DNA of 50,958 bases from Candidatus Omnitrophota bacterium (GTDB lineage: Bacteria > Omnitrophota > Gorgyraeia > Zapsychrales > Zapsychraceae): positions 1-50,958 of the forward strand of contig JAIORP010000110.1 in assembly GCA_021108075.1 (NCBI GenBank), in the 5' to 3' direction. Under the pieces are notes generated by a model. The model searched no databases, had not been told where the DNA came from, and was given only the letters and a program-made list of their open reading frames with translations. The translations under genes and the position numbers were made by a program. Every line of letters begins with the position of its first letter. Positions within the stretch are counted from its first letter, which is position 1. Of the stretch, positions 33,936-44,061 are shown piece by piece.

Positions 33936-35093
33936 ATGAGCCGAAAGAAAAAAAGAGTCGCGATATTAGGATCAACAGGCACTATTGGGCAAAACACGTT
34001 ACGTGTCGTCCGGCGGTTTCCTGAGCGTTTTCAGGTTGTTGCCTTAACAGCGTTTAATAATTTAAAATTGCTTGCCAGGCAGGCTGCTGAGTTTGATCCG
34101 GATTATGTGGCTGTTTCAAAAGACAGGTATCAATCTTTAACAGGAAAGATTGAGAATAAGAAGACAAAATTATTATTAGCTCCTGATGATTTGGAGCATA
34201 TCGCTTCTTTGAAATCTGTAGATATTGTTGTTATCGGGATGGGCGGGAGTGTCGCGTTAAAGCCTTTTCTTTCAGCTGTTAGAGCGGGCAAAACAATTGC
34301 GCCCGCGAATAAAGAGGCGCTGGTCGTTGCCGGACATTTAATAATGAAAGAGGCCCAGAAATATCAATCCCTGATTGTTCCTGTTGATAGCGAGCAGAGT
34401 GCGATTTTTCAGGCCTTGCAGGGAAACGACCGGCAAGAATTAAAGAAGGTATACCTGACCGCTTCGGGTGGAGCGTTGTTAAATGTTCCTTCAAAAATAT
34501 TTGATCGTCTTACGGTTCAAGATATCCTCAATCATCCACGTTGGAAGATGGGGAAGAAAATAACAGTTGATTCCGCCACTCTTTTGAATAAGGGATTTGA
34601 AGTTATTGAAGCGATGCGGTTGTTTCAGCTTCAGACTGATGAAATTCAAGTGCTTATTCATCCGGAAGCAATTATTCATTCGATGGTTGAATATTTGGAT
34701 GGTTCTATCATAGCCCAATTAGGGATTACGGACATGCGGTTGCCCATCCAATACGCCCTGACTTATCCTGAACGCTGGGAGACGGGATTAAAGGCCTGTG
34801 ATTTTTTTAAATTAGGCCAATTGAATTTTCAAAAACCTGATTTAAAAAAGTTTCCTTGTTTAGCTCTGGCTTTGGATGTTTCCAAAAATATGGGAACGTA
34901 CCCGAGTGTCATGAATGCGGCAGATGAAATTATTGTCGACGCCTTCTTGAAAGGTATTATTCCTTTTAAGAAGATTTACACGATTCTGAGCCGGGTTTTA
35001 AGAAAGCATCAATGTATTGCCTGTCCAGACCTGGAAGAGGTCATAGCCGCTGATCGATGGGCAAGAGAAGAAACGAAGAGTTTTATTTATTAA
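33936..35093 (+). CDS. dxr: 1-deoxy-D-xylulose 5-phosphate reductoisomerase
   Basis: Second enzyme of the MEP isoprenoid pathway; converts DXP to MEP with NADPH and a divalent metal. Motifs: AILGSTGTIGQNTLRVV (NADPH binding), ANKEALVVAG, PVDSEQSAIFQAL with the metal-binding acidic residues, TASGGALL, and HPRWKMGKKITVDSATLLNKGFEVIEA. 385 residues is normal. It stands between cdsA and rseP, a conserved order in Firmicutes and several other phyla, and feeds isoprenoid precursors to the upstream uppS step. Confidence 0.97.
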   Translation: MSRKKKRVAILGSTGTIGQNTLRVVRRFPERFQVVALTAFNNLKLLARQAAEFDPDYVAVSKDRYQSLTGKIENKKTKLLLAPDDLEHIASLKSVDIVVIGMGGSVALKPFLSAVRAGKTIAPANKEALVVAGHLIMKEAQKYQSLIVPVDSEQSAIFQALQGNDRQELKKVYLTASGGALLNVPSKIFDRLTVQDILNHPRWKMGKKITVDSATLLNKGFEVIEAMRLFQLQTDEIQVLIHPEAIIHSMVEYLDGSIIAQLGITDMRLPIQYALTYPERWETGLKACDFFKLGQLNFQKPDLKKFPCLALALDVSKNMGTYPSVMNAADEIIVDAFLKGIIPFKKIYTILSRVLRKHQCIACPDLEEVIAADRWAREETKSFIY

Positions 35094-35118
35094 ATAATCA
35101 AATCGAGGTCATGTTTCT

Positions 35119-36213
35119 ATGGAACAGATATTTGCACATATAAAAAGTATTGGTATTTTTACGATAATTTTGAGCATTATGATTATTGTCCATGAATGGG
35201 GGCATTTCATTACCGCTAAGAAATTGGGTGTCCGCGTTGAAAAGTTTTCTATCGGTTTTGGTAAGAAATTATATTCGCGTGTTATTGATGGCACAGAATT
35301 CATCATTTCAGCCATTCCTTTGGGTGGTTATGTTAAGCCGGCGGGTGAGGACCGCTCGACCTGTAAGGGTACTCCGGATGAATTTTATTCACAATCACCA
35401 GGCCGACGTTCACTTATTGTTCTTAATGGGCCGATGGTCAATATTATTTTTGCTTATGTGGTATTTATTTTTGTCTTTATGTTAGGCTATCCTGATTTAT
35501 CAACATCTATTAGCAACGTCATTGACGACTATCCGGCGAAAACAGCCGGAATACAAGTTGATGATAAGGTATTGGCTGTCAATGGGGTTGCCGTAGAGAA
35601 CTGGACAGAGTTGCAAACGGCAATCGCAAAGTCGACGACACCGGAGTTATTGTTTAAGATCCAGCGCGGTGAAGATATGGTCGATATTCGTCTTCAGCCA
35701 AAAATTGATAGCGGAAAAGATATCTTTGGTGTCGTGAGGGAAAAACGCATGGTCGGGATTCAACCTAAACCCGACATCATTAGTTTGCGCTACGATTTTT
35801 TGACATCGACAAGGAAGGCGCTGGATAAGATGGTTGAAATTGTCACCATGACGTATCAGGCTCTTTACCATATGATTTTCGGATCCATGTCTCCGAAAGA
35901 TGCTGTTGCCGGCCCGATCGGTATCTATTCTGTTGTTAAATTAGCTGCTGAAGCGGGGTTTTCGCATGTTTTATATGTCATGGGTGTGATCAGTGCCAGT
36001 CTGGGTATATTTAATTTGTTGCCGATTTACCCATTAGATGGAGCGCATATTTGCTTGTTTGGATTGGAAAAAATTCGTGGACGGGCGTTACCGCGCAAGG
36101 TCGATGAGATCATTGCCCGATTGGGCTTAACGTTTATCATTCTACTCGCGTTGTTTGTTTTTTATCTGGATATTACCCGTCTGGAATGGGTCCAGAGTTT
36201 GTTAAATAAATAA
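35119..36213 (+). CDS. rseP: RIP metalloprotease RseP (site-2 protease, M50)
   Basis: Intramembrane zinc protease that cuts anti-sigma factors and leftover signal peptides. The HExxH zinc motif is HEWGH (25-29) in the first helix. The third ligand motif NLLPIYPLDGAH lies near residue 302. One PDZ domain (about 125-205) occupies the periplasmic loop, where E. coli RseP has two. Three to four membrane helices and 364 residues match the short one-PDZ form common outside Proteobacteria. GAGG lies about 13 bases upstream of the ATG. The conserved neighbour proS is displaced by one gene. Confidence 0.95.
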   Translation: MEQIFAHIKSIGIFTIILSIMIIVHEWGHFITAKKLGVRVEKFSIGFGKKLYSRVIDGTEFIISAIPLGGYVKPAGEDRSTCKGTPDEFYSQSPGRRSLIVLNGPMVNIIFAYVVFIFVFMLGYPDLSTSISNVIDDYPAKTAGIQVDDKVLAVNGVAVENWTELQTAIAKSTTPELLFKIQRGEDMVDIRLQPKIDSGKDIFGVVREKRMVGIQPKPDIISLRYDFLTSTRKALDKMVEIVTMTYQALYHMIFGSMSPKDAVAGPIGIYSVVKLAAEAGFSHVLYVMGVISASLGIFNLLPIYPLDGAHICLFGLEKIRGRALPRKVDEIIARLGLTFIILLALFVFYLDITRLEWVQSLLNK

Positions 36214-36255
36214 TGTTCAACCTCTGTGTCAGGTGTTTAGAGAAAGGATAATCCT

Positions 36256-37569
36256 ATGAAGGATGAAGAATTAAGGGAAGAAGTAAATAGGTATCTCCTT
36301 TACGAAACAGATTTTATTAAGGTTAAAGAAAAGATGCGTGAGGATGACTTGCGTCTTTTTGTTGATCAGGCCATATCGGATTTGTGTCGTTTAGAAGGTA
36401 TTCGTTTGGAACCGGAACAAAGGATGAATATCATCCGCAGCATTGTCAGTGCGGTTGTCAGCCTCGGTCCGATCCGTCCGTTAATGGAGGATAAGACGGT
36501 TACTGAAATTATGGTCAACGGTGCCCAGCACATTTTTGTTCAAAGAGAAGGACGTATCGTTAAGACAGATATTCGTTTTGAAGATTCGCATCATTTAACT
36601 CACACCGTTCAGAAATTATTGGCCGGATCCGGATCCAATAAGCGTGTCGATGAGTCTCAGCCATACGTCGACTTTTCTTTGCCTGATGGTTCACGGGTTA
36701 ATGTTATTCTTCCGCCCTGTTCTTTGTGTGGCGGGCCTGTGCTGACCATTCGTAAATTTAAAGATGATATCGGTGAAGTTGAAGATTTGATGAACCTTGG
36801 GACGATCGATGAGAGAGTTTCGAAGTTAGTTGTTCAGGCGATGAAGGCCAAGTTGAATGTTATTTTTTGTGGATCGACGGGTGCCGGAAAGACAACCGCG
36901 TTGAACGCGTTCTCACGTCATATCCCAGAAGACGAAAGAATCATCACCATTGAGGACACCCCAGAGTTGCGTCTTCTGCAGGAACATGTTGTTTCTTTGC
37001 AGTCCAAACCGGCCAACATTGAAGGTAAGGGTGAAATCTCCATGCGGGAATTATTTATCAATTCTCTGCGTATGCGCCCGGACCGGATTATTATCGGTGA
37101 GATCCGCGGGCAGGAAATGCTTGATATGGTCGAGTCGATCAGTTCAGGTCATAGTGGGGCTTTGGCTATTGTTCACGCGGAAACACCGGAAGATTGTTTT
37201 GACCGTATGGTCACCATGATGTTGATGACCGGTATTCGCTTGAGCACCGATGAAATTCAAAAGCAGGTTGCGCGCGCCATCGATTTGATCATTCATCTGG
37301 AGTTGTTTAATGACGGTGTTAGACGTGTGACGATCGTTTCTGAAGTCCGGTTTGATGCGAATGCCCATAAGATCAAATTGCATAATATTTTTGAATTTAA
37401 GCAGACGGGGCAGTCAGAGTCAGGCCGAATTCTCGGGGAATGGGTTTTGGACCCGACAGCGCCCTTATTTTGTGGGAAATTTATTAAAAAACGGGTTGGC
37501 CTCCCCCAAGGTTTCTTTGACCTTGAAGGAGTCGATGGCATAGAAAGGATTAAAGAGCTCGAAGTATGA
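36256..37569 (+). CDS. TadA/CpaF-type secretion ATPase (VirB11-like)
   Basis: Hexameric cytoplasmic ATPase of the type II/IV secretion superfamily, closest in pattern to CpaF/TadA of tight-adherence pili. The N-terminal domain shows VTEIMVNGAQHIFVQREGR. Walker A is GSTGAGKTT (206-214), the Asp box follows (ITIEDTPELRL), then the SLRMRPDRIIIGEIRGQE Walker B region and the histidine box (GHSGALAIVHAETPEDC). There are no TadB/TadC membrane proteins or pilin genes next to it. It sits between rseP and proS, which are direct neighbours in many genomes. Its stop overlaps the proS start (ATGA). A C-terminal extension of about 60 residues past the usual end is unassigned. Confidence 0.9.
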   Translation: MKDEELREEVNRYLLYETDFIKVKEKMREDDLRLFVDQAISDLCRLEGIRLEPEQRMNIIRSIVSAVVSLGPIRPLMEDKTVTEIMVNGAQHIFVQREGRIVKTDIRFEDSHHLTHTVQKLLAGSGSNKRVDESQPYVDFSLPDGSRVNVILPPCSLCGGPVLTIRKFKDDIGEVEDLMNLGTIDERVSKLVVQAMKAKLNVIFCGSTGAGKTTALNAFSRHIPEDERIITIEDTPELRLLQEHVVSLQSKPANIEGKGEISMRELFINSLRMRPDRIIIGEIRGQEMLDMVESISSGHSGALAIVHAETPEDCFDRMVTMMLMTGIRLSTDEIQKQVARAIDLIIHLELFNDGVRRVTIVSEVRFDANAHKIKLHNIFEFKQTGQSESGRILGEWVLDPTAPLFCGKFIKKRVGLPQGFFDLEGVDGIERIKELEV

Positions 37570-38822
37570 GATGGTCTCATTATTTTATTCCAACATTAAA
37601 AGAAGTTCCCGTTGGCACGGAAGCGCGGAGTCACCAATTGAGCCTCAGGGCCGGACTCGTGCATATGTTGACCTCCGGGGTTTACACCTATTTGCCGTTG
37701 GGCTTACGGGTCTTAGCCCGTATTGAGAGAATTATTCGTGAAGAGATGAATCAGGCTGGTGCGCATGAATTGTTCATGCCCTGTCTTCAACCTTTAGACA
37801 TATGGCAGAAAACCGGCCGGGATAAAGTGCTGTCGGACGTCATGATCAAGTTTGAAGACGGCAAGGGCCGCAAGATGTGTTTAGGCCCGACCCATGAAGA
37901 AATTGTTACGGATTTGGTGAAGAATTTTATACAGTCTTATCGTCAGCTTCCCGTGACCTTATATCAAATCCAAACGAAATTCAGAGATGAACTGCGTCCG
38001 CGTTTTGGTATTGTGCGCGCGTGTGAATTTATTATGAAAGATGCTTATAGTTTCGACAGAGATAAATCCGGACTCGAAAAGAATTATAAAAAAATGTATC
38101 AGGCGTATATTAACATTTTTAAGCGTCTCGGATTGCAAACATCTGTTTTATCGGCGGATTCAGGGGCAATGGGCGGCGATGTCTCACATGAGTTTATGGT
38201 TGCCGCACCCATCGGCGAAGACGTGATTATTTCCTGTGACCAATGTGATTTTGAAAGCGGTGCCCGGGACCATTTAGAGGAAAAACAGGCATGCCCGGAG
38301 TGTCAAAAGGGCCAGTTAACGAAACAGGCTGCGATTGAGTTGGGTCACATCTTCCAACTGGGGACCAAGTACACGCAGAGTTTAGGGGCCTTGTATTTAG
38401 ATGAGGACGGTAAACTGAAACCGATCATTATGGGCTGCTATGGAATAGGTGTTAGCCGGGTTATTGCCGCTCTTATAGAGGTCCATAATGACGAGCAGGG
38501 AATTATATGGCCGGCTGAAGTTGCGCCGTTTGATATTGAGATTTTACCGCTCATGATCGATCATGACGAAACGATGTTGTTGAGTGAAAGTTTTTATCAG
38601 GATTTGTCAGAACAAGGTTTTGCCGTTCTGGTTGATGACCGCAAAGAAAGTCCGGGGCGGAAATTTAATGATGCTGATCTGATTGGAATCCCCTGGCGGA
38701 TCATCTTAGGTAAGAGGGCTTTGTCTGAAGGGCAGGTTGAAATAAAAAATCGTCGTTCTCAAGAAGTGATCAAGGTTCCAAAAGATCAGGTTATTGATAA
38801 ATTGAAATCATTGCTGGCATAA
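37566..38822 (+). CDS. proS: Proline-tRNA ligase, short form without INS editing domain
   Basis: Class-II aminoacyl-tRNA synthetase charging tRNA-Pro. Motif 2 is KFRDELRPRFGIVRACEFIMKDAYSF in outline, followed by AMGGDVSHEFMV, GHIFQLGTKY and the motif-3 region GCYGIGVSR. The C-terminal anticodon-binding domain covers about 325-418. It has 418 residues; standard bacterial ProS has about 570 because of an inserted editing (INS) domain of about 180. Here that place holds only a four-cysteine knuckle (CDQCDF...CPEC), probably zinc-binding. Mischarged Ala-tRNA-Pro would need editing in trans. It overlaps the preceding ATPase gene by four bases. Confidence 0.95.
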   Translation: MRWSHYFIPTLKEVPVGTEARSHQLSLRAGLVHMLTSGVYTYLPLGLRVLARIERIIREEMNQAGAHELFMPCLQPLDIWQKTGRDKVLSDVMIKFEDGKGRKMCLGPTHEEIVTDLVKNFIQSYRQLPVTLYQIQTKFRDELRPRFGIVRACEFIMKDAYSFDRDKSGLEKNYKKMYQAYINIFKRLGLQTSVLSADSGAMGGDVSHEFMVAAPIGEDVIISCDQCDFESGARDHLEEKQACPECQKGQLTKQAAIELGHIFQLGTKYTQSLGALYLDEDGKLKPIIMGCYGIGVSRVIAALIEVHNDEQGIIWPAEVAPFDIEILPLMIDHDETMLLSESFYQDLSEQGFAVLVDDRKESPGRKFNDADLIGIPWRIILGKRALSEGQVEIKNRRSQEVIKVPKDQVIDKLKSLLA

Positions 38823-38824
38823 TT

Positions 38825-39280
38825 ATGTTTGAAGACGAGCAGAAAACGTTAAGTCAAATTCTTTCGCCCATCTTAGATGAGCTTGACCTGGAGATATTGG
38901 AATTCTCAATTAAGCATCGTAATAAGACGGTTGCGGTGAATGTGATAGTTGATGGTCAAACGAAACCTATCACAATAGATGAATGCTCGCGTTTAAATAA
39001 AATTATCGGGAAAACGATTGAATCCCGGGATCTGATTCGTGGTGAATACACTGTTGAAGTGTTTTCTCCGGGACTGGATCGACCTTTGAAAACAGAAAGG
39101 GATTTCAGGAAAGTTATCGGTAAAAGGGTTCGATTTCACTTAAAGGAGAAAATTTTAAATAAAGTTGAACATGAGGGCGTGGTTAAAGGTGTCATCCCAG
39201 GTCGGGTTATGATATTGATCAAAGATGAATCAGTAGCGATTCCTGTCGAACATATTAATAAGGCTGTGCAAGTTTTATAG
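38825..39280 (+). CDS. rimP: Ribosome maturation factor RimP
   Basis: Assists 30S subunit assembly. The 151-residue protein shows the N-terminal alpha-beta domain (ILDELDLEILEFSI) with the conserved DECSRLNKIIGKTIE segment, YTVEVFSPGLDRPLKTERDF, and a C-terminal SH3-like domain. It lies two bases after proS and precedes nusA, the standard rimP-nusA-infB order. Confidence 0.94.
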   Translation: MFEDEQKTLSQILSPILDELDLEILEFSIKHRNKTVAVNVIVDGQTKPITIDECSRLNKIIGKTIESRDLIRGEYTVEVFSPGLDRPLKTERDFRKVIGKRVRFHLKEKILNKVEHEGVVKGVIPGRVMILIKDESVAIPVEHINKAVQVL

Positions 39281-39339
39281 AATCTATTTATTTTTTTCGA
39301 TTTTGAATGGATAGATCATCAAAAGGGAAGGTAATAGGC

Positions 39340-40557
39340 ATGGAAAGCATTGAAATCTTAGGTATTTTGGAGCAACTCGAAAGAGATAAAAAGATAAATA
39401 AAGAAATTCTTATCGAAGCCGTGGAAGCCGCTGTTACTTCTGCCGCAAGAAAATTGTGGACGGTGGATAAAAATGAAGACATTCGGGTTGTGTTAGACCG
39501 TAAGACAGGTAAATTGACAGCTTATGCCGGTAAACAGGAGATTCGTTCTAATGAGTTTGGCCGCATTGCTGCGCAAACAGCTAAGCAAGTCGTTATACAG
39601 AAAATCCGTGAAGCTGAGAAAGATGTTATTTATCATGAATTCTATGCGCGCGTGGGCCAAATTATCAGTGGTAGTGTCTATCGCTTTGAAAAAGGAAACA
39701 TTATCATTGATTTAATGAATGCTGAAGCCGTTATATATAAAAGAGAACAATCTCCCAAAGAAGAATATCGTCAAGGGGACCGTGTTCGCGCCCTGGTTGT
39801 TGATGTCAGAAGGGACAATAAAGGACCGCGGATTGTTTTGTCACGGGCACATGTCAATTTTATTAAACGGTTATTTGAATTAGAGGTTCCTGAAATATTT
39901 GAAGGGATCGTTGAAATTAAGTCTATCGCACGTGATTGCGGTGAACGGACAAAGATTGCCGTGTATTCAAAGGATGAAAAGGTTGATTGCGTCGGTGCTT
40001 GTGTCGGGATGCGCGGATCGCGCGTTAAAAACATTGTAACGGAATTGCAGGGTGAGAAAATTGATATTGTGCCATATTCTTCGGATATTAAAGAATATAT
40101 TCAAGCCTCGCTCTCTCCGGCAGAAATTTCTCAAATACAATTGTATTATGATGAGAAAAAAGCAAATATTATTGTCGCTGATGACCAGTTGTCGTTGGCC
40201 ATTGGCAAACACGGTCAGAATGTCCGGTTAGCCAGTGAATTGGTGAGTTGGGAGCTGAATCTATACTCATTTGACCAATGGAATAGTTTGCAAAAAGAAC
40301 TTGAGGACGAAGCCGAACTGGAAGAGGATGATGAGGACGAAGTCGATGAAACAGATGAAGACAGTGACACCGATGACGCTGCCGCGGCTGAAGCCGATGA
40401 GTATAGCGAGGATGATGAAGGCGACGATGGTGATCAGCAGAAAGAGGAAGAAGGCCTTGAAGATGAAGAAGAGGCTGATTCAGAAGAGGCCGAAGAGATC
40501 CGGGATGATGAAGATATAGAAGCCGTGGAGCAGGAGGAAGATAAAAACAAAGAATAA
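39340..40557 (+). CDS. nusA: Transcription termination/antitermination factor NusA with long acidic tail
   Basis: RNA-polymerase-bound elongation factor. The N-terminal domain (1-125) is followed by the S1 domain (about 128-200, GQIISGSVYRFEKGNIIIDL) and two KH domains with GACVGMRGSRVKNIVTELQGEKIDIV and LAIGKHGQNVRLASEL. From about residue 320 to 405 the tail is almost entirely Glu and Asp with some Ser and Ala. I chose ATG 39340 because MESIEILGILEQLERDKKI is the family start and GGGAAGG lies eight bases upstream; ATG 39307 lies upstream of it. The ylxR and L7Ae genes that often follow nusA are missing, and infB is next. Confidence 0.95.
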   Translation: MESIEILGILEQLERDKKINKEILIEAVEAAVTSAARKLWTVDKNEDIRVVLDRKTGKLTAYAGKQEIRSNEFGRIAAQTAKQVVIQKIREAEKDVIYHEFYARVGQIISGSVYRFEKGNIIIDLMNAEAVIYKREQSPKEEYRQGDRVRALVVDVRRDNKGPRIVLSRAHVNFIKRLFELEVPEIFEGIVEIKSIARDCGERTKIAVYSKDEKVDCVGACVGMRGSRVKNIVTELQGEKIDIVPYSSDIKEYIQASLSPAEISQIQLYYDEKKANIIVADDQLSLAIGKHGQNVRLASELVSWELNLYSFDQWNSLQKELEDEAELEEDDEDEVDETDEDSDTDDAAAAEADEYSEDDEGDDGDQQKEEEGLEDEEEADSEEAEEIRDDEDIEAVEQEEDKNKE

Positions 40558-40635
40558 TCCATCGTAAAAGGATCGATATATATTTTAAGAATTTTAAAAA
40601 TGTTGCCGTAGTCAGAAAAGGAAAAGGTTTTATAT

Positions 40636-43074
40636 ATGAAAGTATCAGAAGTCGCTAAAGAATTAAATACATCGAGTTCTTTTATTTTAGAGACTCTTAG
40701 ATCTTTAAAGTTAAAAGCCAAAGGTGCCGACCAAGAATTAAATAAGGTTGTTGTATCTGTTATAAAGACGCAGTTAAAGAATAAAACTCTTCCGCCTCCG
40801 GAAAAAGAAGAGGACCCGGTAGTTAAGGCAGAACATAAGAAGACGACAACCAAAAAAAGAATAAAGGAAGAAACGAAAGCGACTGATGCTGATGAAACTC
40901 CGGTCGTCAAGAAAAGAGGCCGGCCAAGAAAGAACAATGTCCCCGAAGAAACCGTCGATCCTACTAAACCGAAAGATGAAGCTGTTGAAGCAAAAAAAGT
41001 GAAAGAAGAATTCAAGAGCGCGGATGCTGAATCAACATCTAAGAAGAAAAAGGTTACACAGGCGCAGAGCGCTCAGAAGACATCGCCATCTAAAACGACA
41101 TCTCCAAAAGCAGCCAGAGTAAAAAAGGCCAAAGAACCGATCATTACCTTGAAACCGTTAGGCCGGAAAAGAAGAAAGACGGCACCCAGGGAGGATAAGA
41201 AGGGTCATGTCGATACGAAAGAAAAACCGGGTAAGGAACAATTTAAAACCGGTTCTTTGTCCGCCTTTGCCCATCAAGAGCAGAAACTGGCTGAAGATTC
41301 ACAGGCTAAAGAAGCCTTAAAAGATCTTGAGATCAAAGTTCCGATCACGGTTAAGGATTTGAGTGCAAGACTTCAACAGAAGCCAAGCATGTTACTGAAA
41401 ATGCTTATGCAATTTGGCGTCTTTGCGCATATTAATCAAAGTATGGATGGGGAAATTGTTAGTAAGCTTGCATGTGAGTTTGGATATAATTTTATTAAAA
41501 TCAAAACACAAGAAGAACAGTTGATTGATTCCCACCGGGTAGAGGAAGAAGATGAAAGTCTATTGATGCCGCGTGGTCCAGTTATCACCTTTATGGGGCA
41601 CGTTGATCATGGGAAGACGTCTTTGCTGGATAGGATTCGCAAGAGTAAGATCGTCGATGCAGAGTATGGCGGGATAACGCAGCATATGGGCGCGTATTCT
41701 GTTGTTACACCGAAGGGCCGGATTACATTGCTGGATACACCCGGACACGAAGCGTTTACAGCTATGCGTTCGCGCAGTGCGCACATTACCGATTTGGTTA
41801 TTTTGGTCGTCGCTGCAGATGAGGGCATCCGGCCGCAAACAAAAGAAGCGATCAATCACGCCCGTGCAGCTGATGTTCCCATTGTTGTTGCTTTAAATAA
41901 GATTGATAAGAAAAATATTGATCCTGAACGGGTGAAAAAGGAATTGGCCGAAATTGACTTGAACCCTGAAGAATGGGGCGGGAGCACAATCGTTGTGCCT
42001 GTCTCAGCTATGACCGGCCAGGGGATTGATCAATTGCTTGAGATGGTTATATTGGAGTCGGAGCTCCTGGAATTAAAGGCTAATCCAAACAAAAAGGCTT
42101 CAGGAATTGTGGTCGAAGCCCACCTGAGTCAGGGCCGTGGAACAGTCAGCTCATTGATTGTGCAGAGTGGGACTTTAGTAGAGAATGACTATATTGTCGC
42201 CGGGGCGTATTATGGAAAGGTTAAGGCGATGTTTGATGATCATCAGCGTCCGGTAAGGCAAGCGGGGCCGATGATGCCGGTTGAGATTCTTGGTTTACCG
42301 CATGTTCCAGAAGCCGGTGAATCTTTCTATGTCGTTGAGAATGAACGCCAGGCAAGAGAGATTTCGTATAAGCGGCGAGATGAATTAAATAATAAGCGCC
42401 TCAGTTCCGGTCAAAAGATCACATTAGAAGATCTATATTCTCATATTCAAGAAGGGAGTATTAAAGCATTAAATGTGATTATGAAAGCTGATGTTCAAGG
42501 TTCTTTGGAAGCGCTTAAAGATTCGTTAGATAAGATTAATAGCGACAAAGTAAAAATAAAGTTTATTCACCTTGGTGTTGGTGAAGTCAATTTGTCGGAT
42601 GTCTTGTTGGCCGTCGCCTCAAAGGCCGTTATCATCGCTTTTCATGTCGGGGTTGAACTAAGAGCGAAAGAAGAGCTTGAGCATGAACCTGTTGATGTCC
42701 GTCAGTACCGTATTATTTACGACGCTGTCAATGATATTCGAGATGCCCTTGAAGGTTTGTTGGAAGCTAAAAAAATAAAGAAATATACAAGCCGTATTGA
42801 AGTGCGACAAGTTTTCAAACTGTCAAAACAAGGTATTGTCGCTGGTTGTTATGTTCAAAAAGGAAAAGTTGTGCGTAAAAGCAAGGTGGACATTAAACGA
42901 AACGATGAAATCGCATATACCGGTTTTATTGGTTCTTTGAAACGTTTTAAGGATGATGTCAAAGAAGTCAGTGAAGGTATGGAATGCGGAGTCGTTTTAA
43001 ACAATTTTAATGATTATCAAGTGGGCGATATTATTGAGGTTTTTGAAGAGCAAACCATCGCTCAAACATTATAA
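40636..43074 (+). CDS. infB: Translation initiation factor IF-2
   Basis: GTPase that places initiator tRNA on the 30S subunit. An N-terminal IF2_N module ([19 protein letters not shown]) is followed by a Lys/Glu/Ala-rich linker (about 50-230) containing an AT-hook-like KKRGRPRK at 92-99. A second IF2_N-like module lies at about 232-285. The G domain starts near 311: G1 GHVDHGKT (321-328), G3 DTPGHEAF, G4 NKID. Domains II-IV follow to residue 812. The ribosome-binding site is AAAAGGAAAAGG. The usual downstream rbfA and truB are absent; trpS starts four bases after the stop. Confidence 0.96.
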   Translation: MKVSEVAKELNTSSSFILETLRSLKLKAKGADQELNKVVVSVIKTQLKNKTLPPPEKEEDPVVKAEHKKTTTKKRIKEETKATDADETPVVKKRGRPRKNNVPEETVDPTKPKDEAVEAKKVKEEFKSADAESTSKKKKVTQAQSAQKTSPSKTTSPKAARVKKAKEPIITLKPLGRKRRKTAPREDKKGHVDTKEKPGKEQFKTGSLSAFAHQEQKLAEDSQAKEALKDLEIKVPITVKDLSARLQQKPSMLLKMLMQFGVFAHINQSMDGEIVSKLACEFGYNFIKIKTQEEQLIDSHRVEEEDESLLMPRGPVITFMGHVDHGKTSLLDRIRKSKIVDAEYGGITQHMGAYSVVTPKGRITLLDTPGHEAFTAMRSRSAHITDLVILVVAADEGIRPQTKEAINHARAADVPIVVALNKIDKKNIDPERVKKELAEIDLNPEEWGGSTIVVPVSAMTGQGIDQLLEMVILESELLELKANPNKKASGIVVEAHLSQGRGTVSSLIVQSGTLVENDYIVAGAYYGKVKAMFDDHQRPVRQAGPMMPVEILGLPHVPEAGESFYVVENERQAREISYKRRDELNNKRLSSGQKITLEDLYSHIQEGSIKALNVIMKADVQGSLEALKDSLDKINSDKVKIKFIHLGVGEVNLSDVLLAVASKAVIIAFHVGVELRAKEELEHEPVDVRQYRIIYDAVNDIRDALEGLLEAKKIKKYTSRIEVRQVFKLSKQGIVAGCYVQKGKVVRKSKVDIKRNDEIAYTGFIGSLKRFKDDVKEVSEGMECGVVLNNFNDYQVGDIIEVFEEQTIAQTL

Positions 43075-43078
43075 AACT

Positions 43079-44059
43079 ATGTCAAAGAAAACTGTTTTCA
43101 GTGCGATGCGTCCAACGGGACCATTGCATCTCGGTCATCTGGTCGGAGCCCTAAAGAATTGGGTTGCGTTGCAAGATGAATATGATTGTGTTTTTTCCAT
43201 CGCTGACTGGCATGCCTATATGGGGGAATATGAACAGAGCAAAAGCCTCAAGGCCTATATTCATGAAATGACCATTGACTGGTTGGCTTGCGGCTTGGAT
43301 CCCGATAAGTCAATATTGTTTGTTCAGTCCCGGGTCCCGGAACATTTAGAATTGCAAATGATCTTTTCCTGCATAACTCCGCTGGGATGGTTAGAACGTA
43401 ATCCAACATATAAGGAACAGCTCCGTGAAATTTCTACTAGGGATTTACAGGCATACGGGTTTTTAGGCTATCCTGTTTTACAAGCTGCGGATATTTTGCT
43501 GTATAAAGCATCTGCGGTCCCTATTGGGGAAGATCAATTGCCCCATTTGGAGTTGACAAGAGAAATATCCCGTCGGTTTAACCACATCAATGCAGTTGAA
43601 TATTTTCAGGACTGCGACGCGATCCTGACGGAGACACCGAGGTTATTAGGTGTTGATGGTCGTAAAATGAGTAAAAGTTATAACAATGCCATTAATTTAT
43701 CAGACCCTCAAGGTGTTGTTTTACAAAAAGTGCGGGCGATGATTACCGACCCACAACGCGTCCGCTTAAATGATCCTGGCCGTCCGGATAAATGTAATGT
43801 TTTTGACTATTTCAAGATTTTTTCTCCCGAACAGACCGCGGATGTATGTGATTGGTGTACTCAAGCTAAAAAAGGGTGTACAGATTGTAAAAAGATATTG
43901 TCGGATGCCTTGATGGTCAAACTGCAGCCTCTTCAAGAAAAGCGGAAGGCATTAGAGGGAAATCCTGATACGGTTGAAGATGTTTTACGACAGGGTGAGC
44001 AAAAGGCCCGTGTTATTGCTCAGAAAACAATTAAAGAAGTGAAGGATATTATTTTTTAA
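43079..44059 (+). CDS. trpS: Tryptophan-tRNA ligase
   Basis: Class-I aminoacyl-tRNA synthetase charging tRNA-Trp. The HIGH-type motif is RPTGPLHLGHLVGAL and the KMSKS motif is DGRKMSKSYNN near residue 196-200. GYPVLQAADILLYKA and VPIGEDQLPHLELTREI are further family segments. Residues 240-280 carry a short cysteine stretch (CDWC...CTDCKK) typical of some bacterial TrpRS lineages. I chose ATG 43079 because the conserved sequence starts there; the frame extends upstream inside infB. scpA follows after two bases. Confidence 0.96.
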   Translation: MSKKTVFSAMRPTGPLHLGHLVGALKNWVALQDEYDCVFSIADWHAYMGEYEQSKSLKAYIHEMTIDWLACGLDPDKSILFVQSRVPEHLELQMIFSCITPLGWLERNPTYKEQLREISTRDLQAYGFLGYPVLQAADILLYKASAVPIGEDQLPHLELTREISRRFNHINAVEYFQDCDAILTETPRLLGVDGRKMSKSYNNAINLSDPQGVVLQKVRAMITDPQRVRLNDPGRPDKCNVFDYFKIFSPEQTADVCDWCTQAKKGCTDCKKILSDALMVKLQPLQEKRKALEGNPDTVEDVLRQGEQKARVIAQKTIKEVKDIIF

Positions 44060-44061
44060 GC

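Noticed and set aside
40434..41015. 193-codon minus-strand ORF rich in Ser, Phe and Val
   Set aside because: It is the antisense of the Glu/Asp-rich end of nusA and the Lys-rich start of infB. Low-complexity codons avoid stops on the other strand, and it has no start context or family motif.
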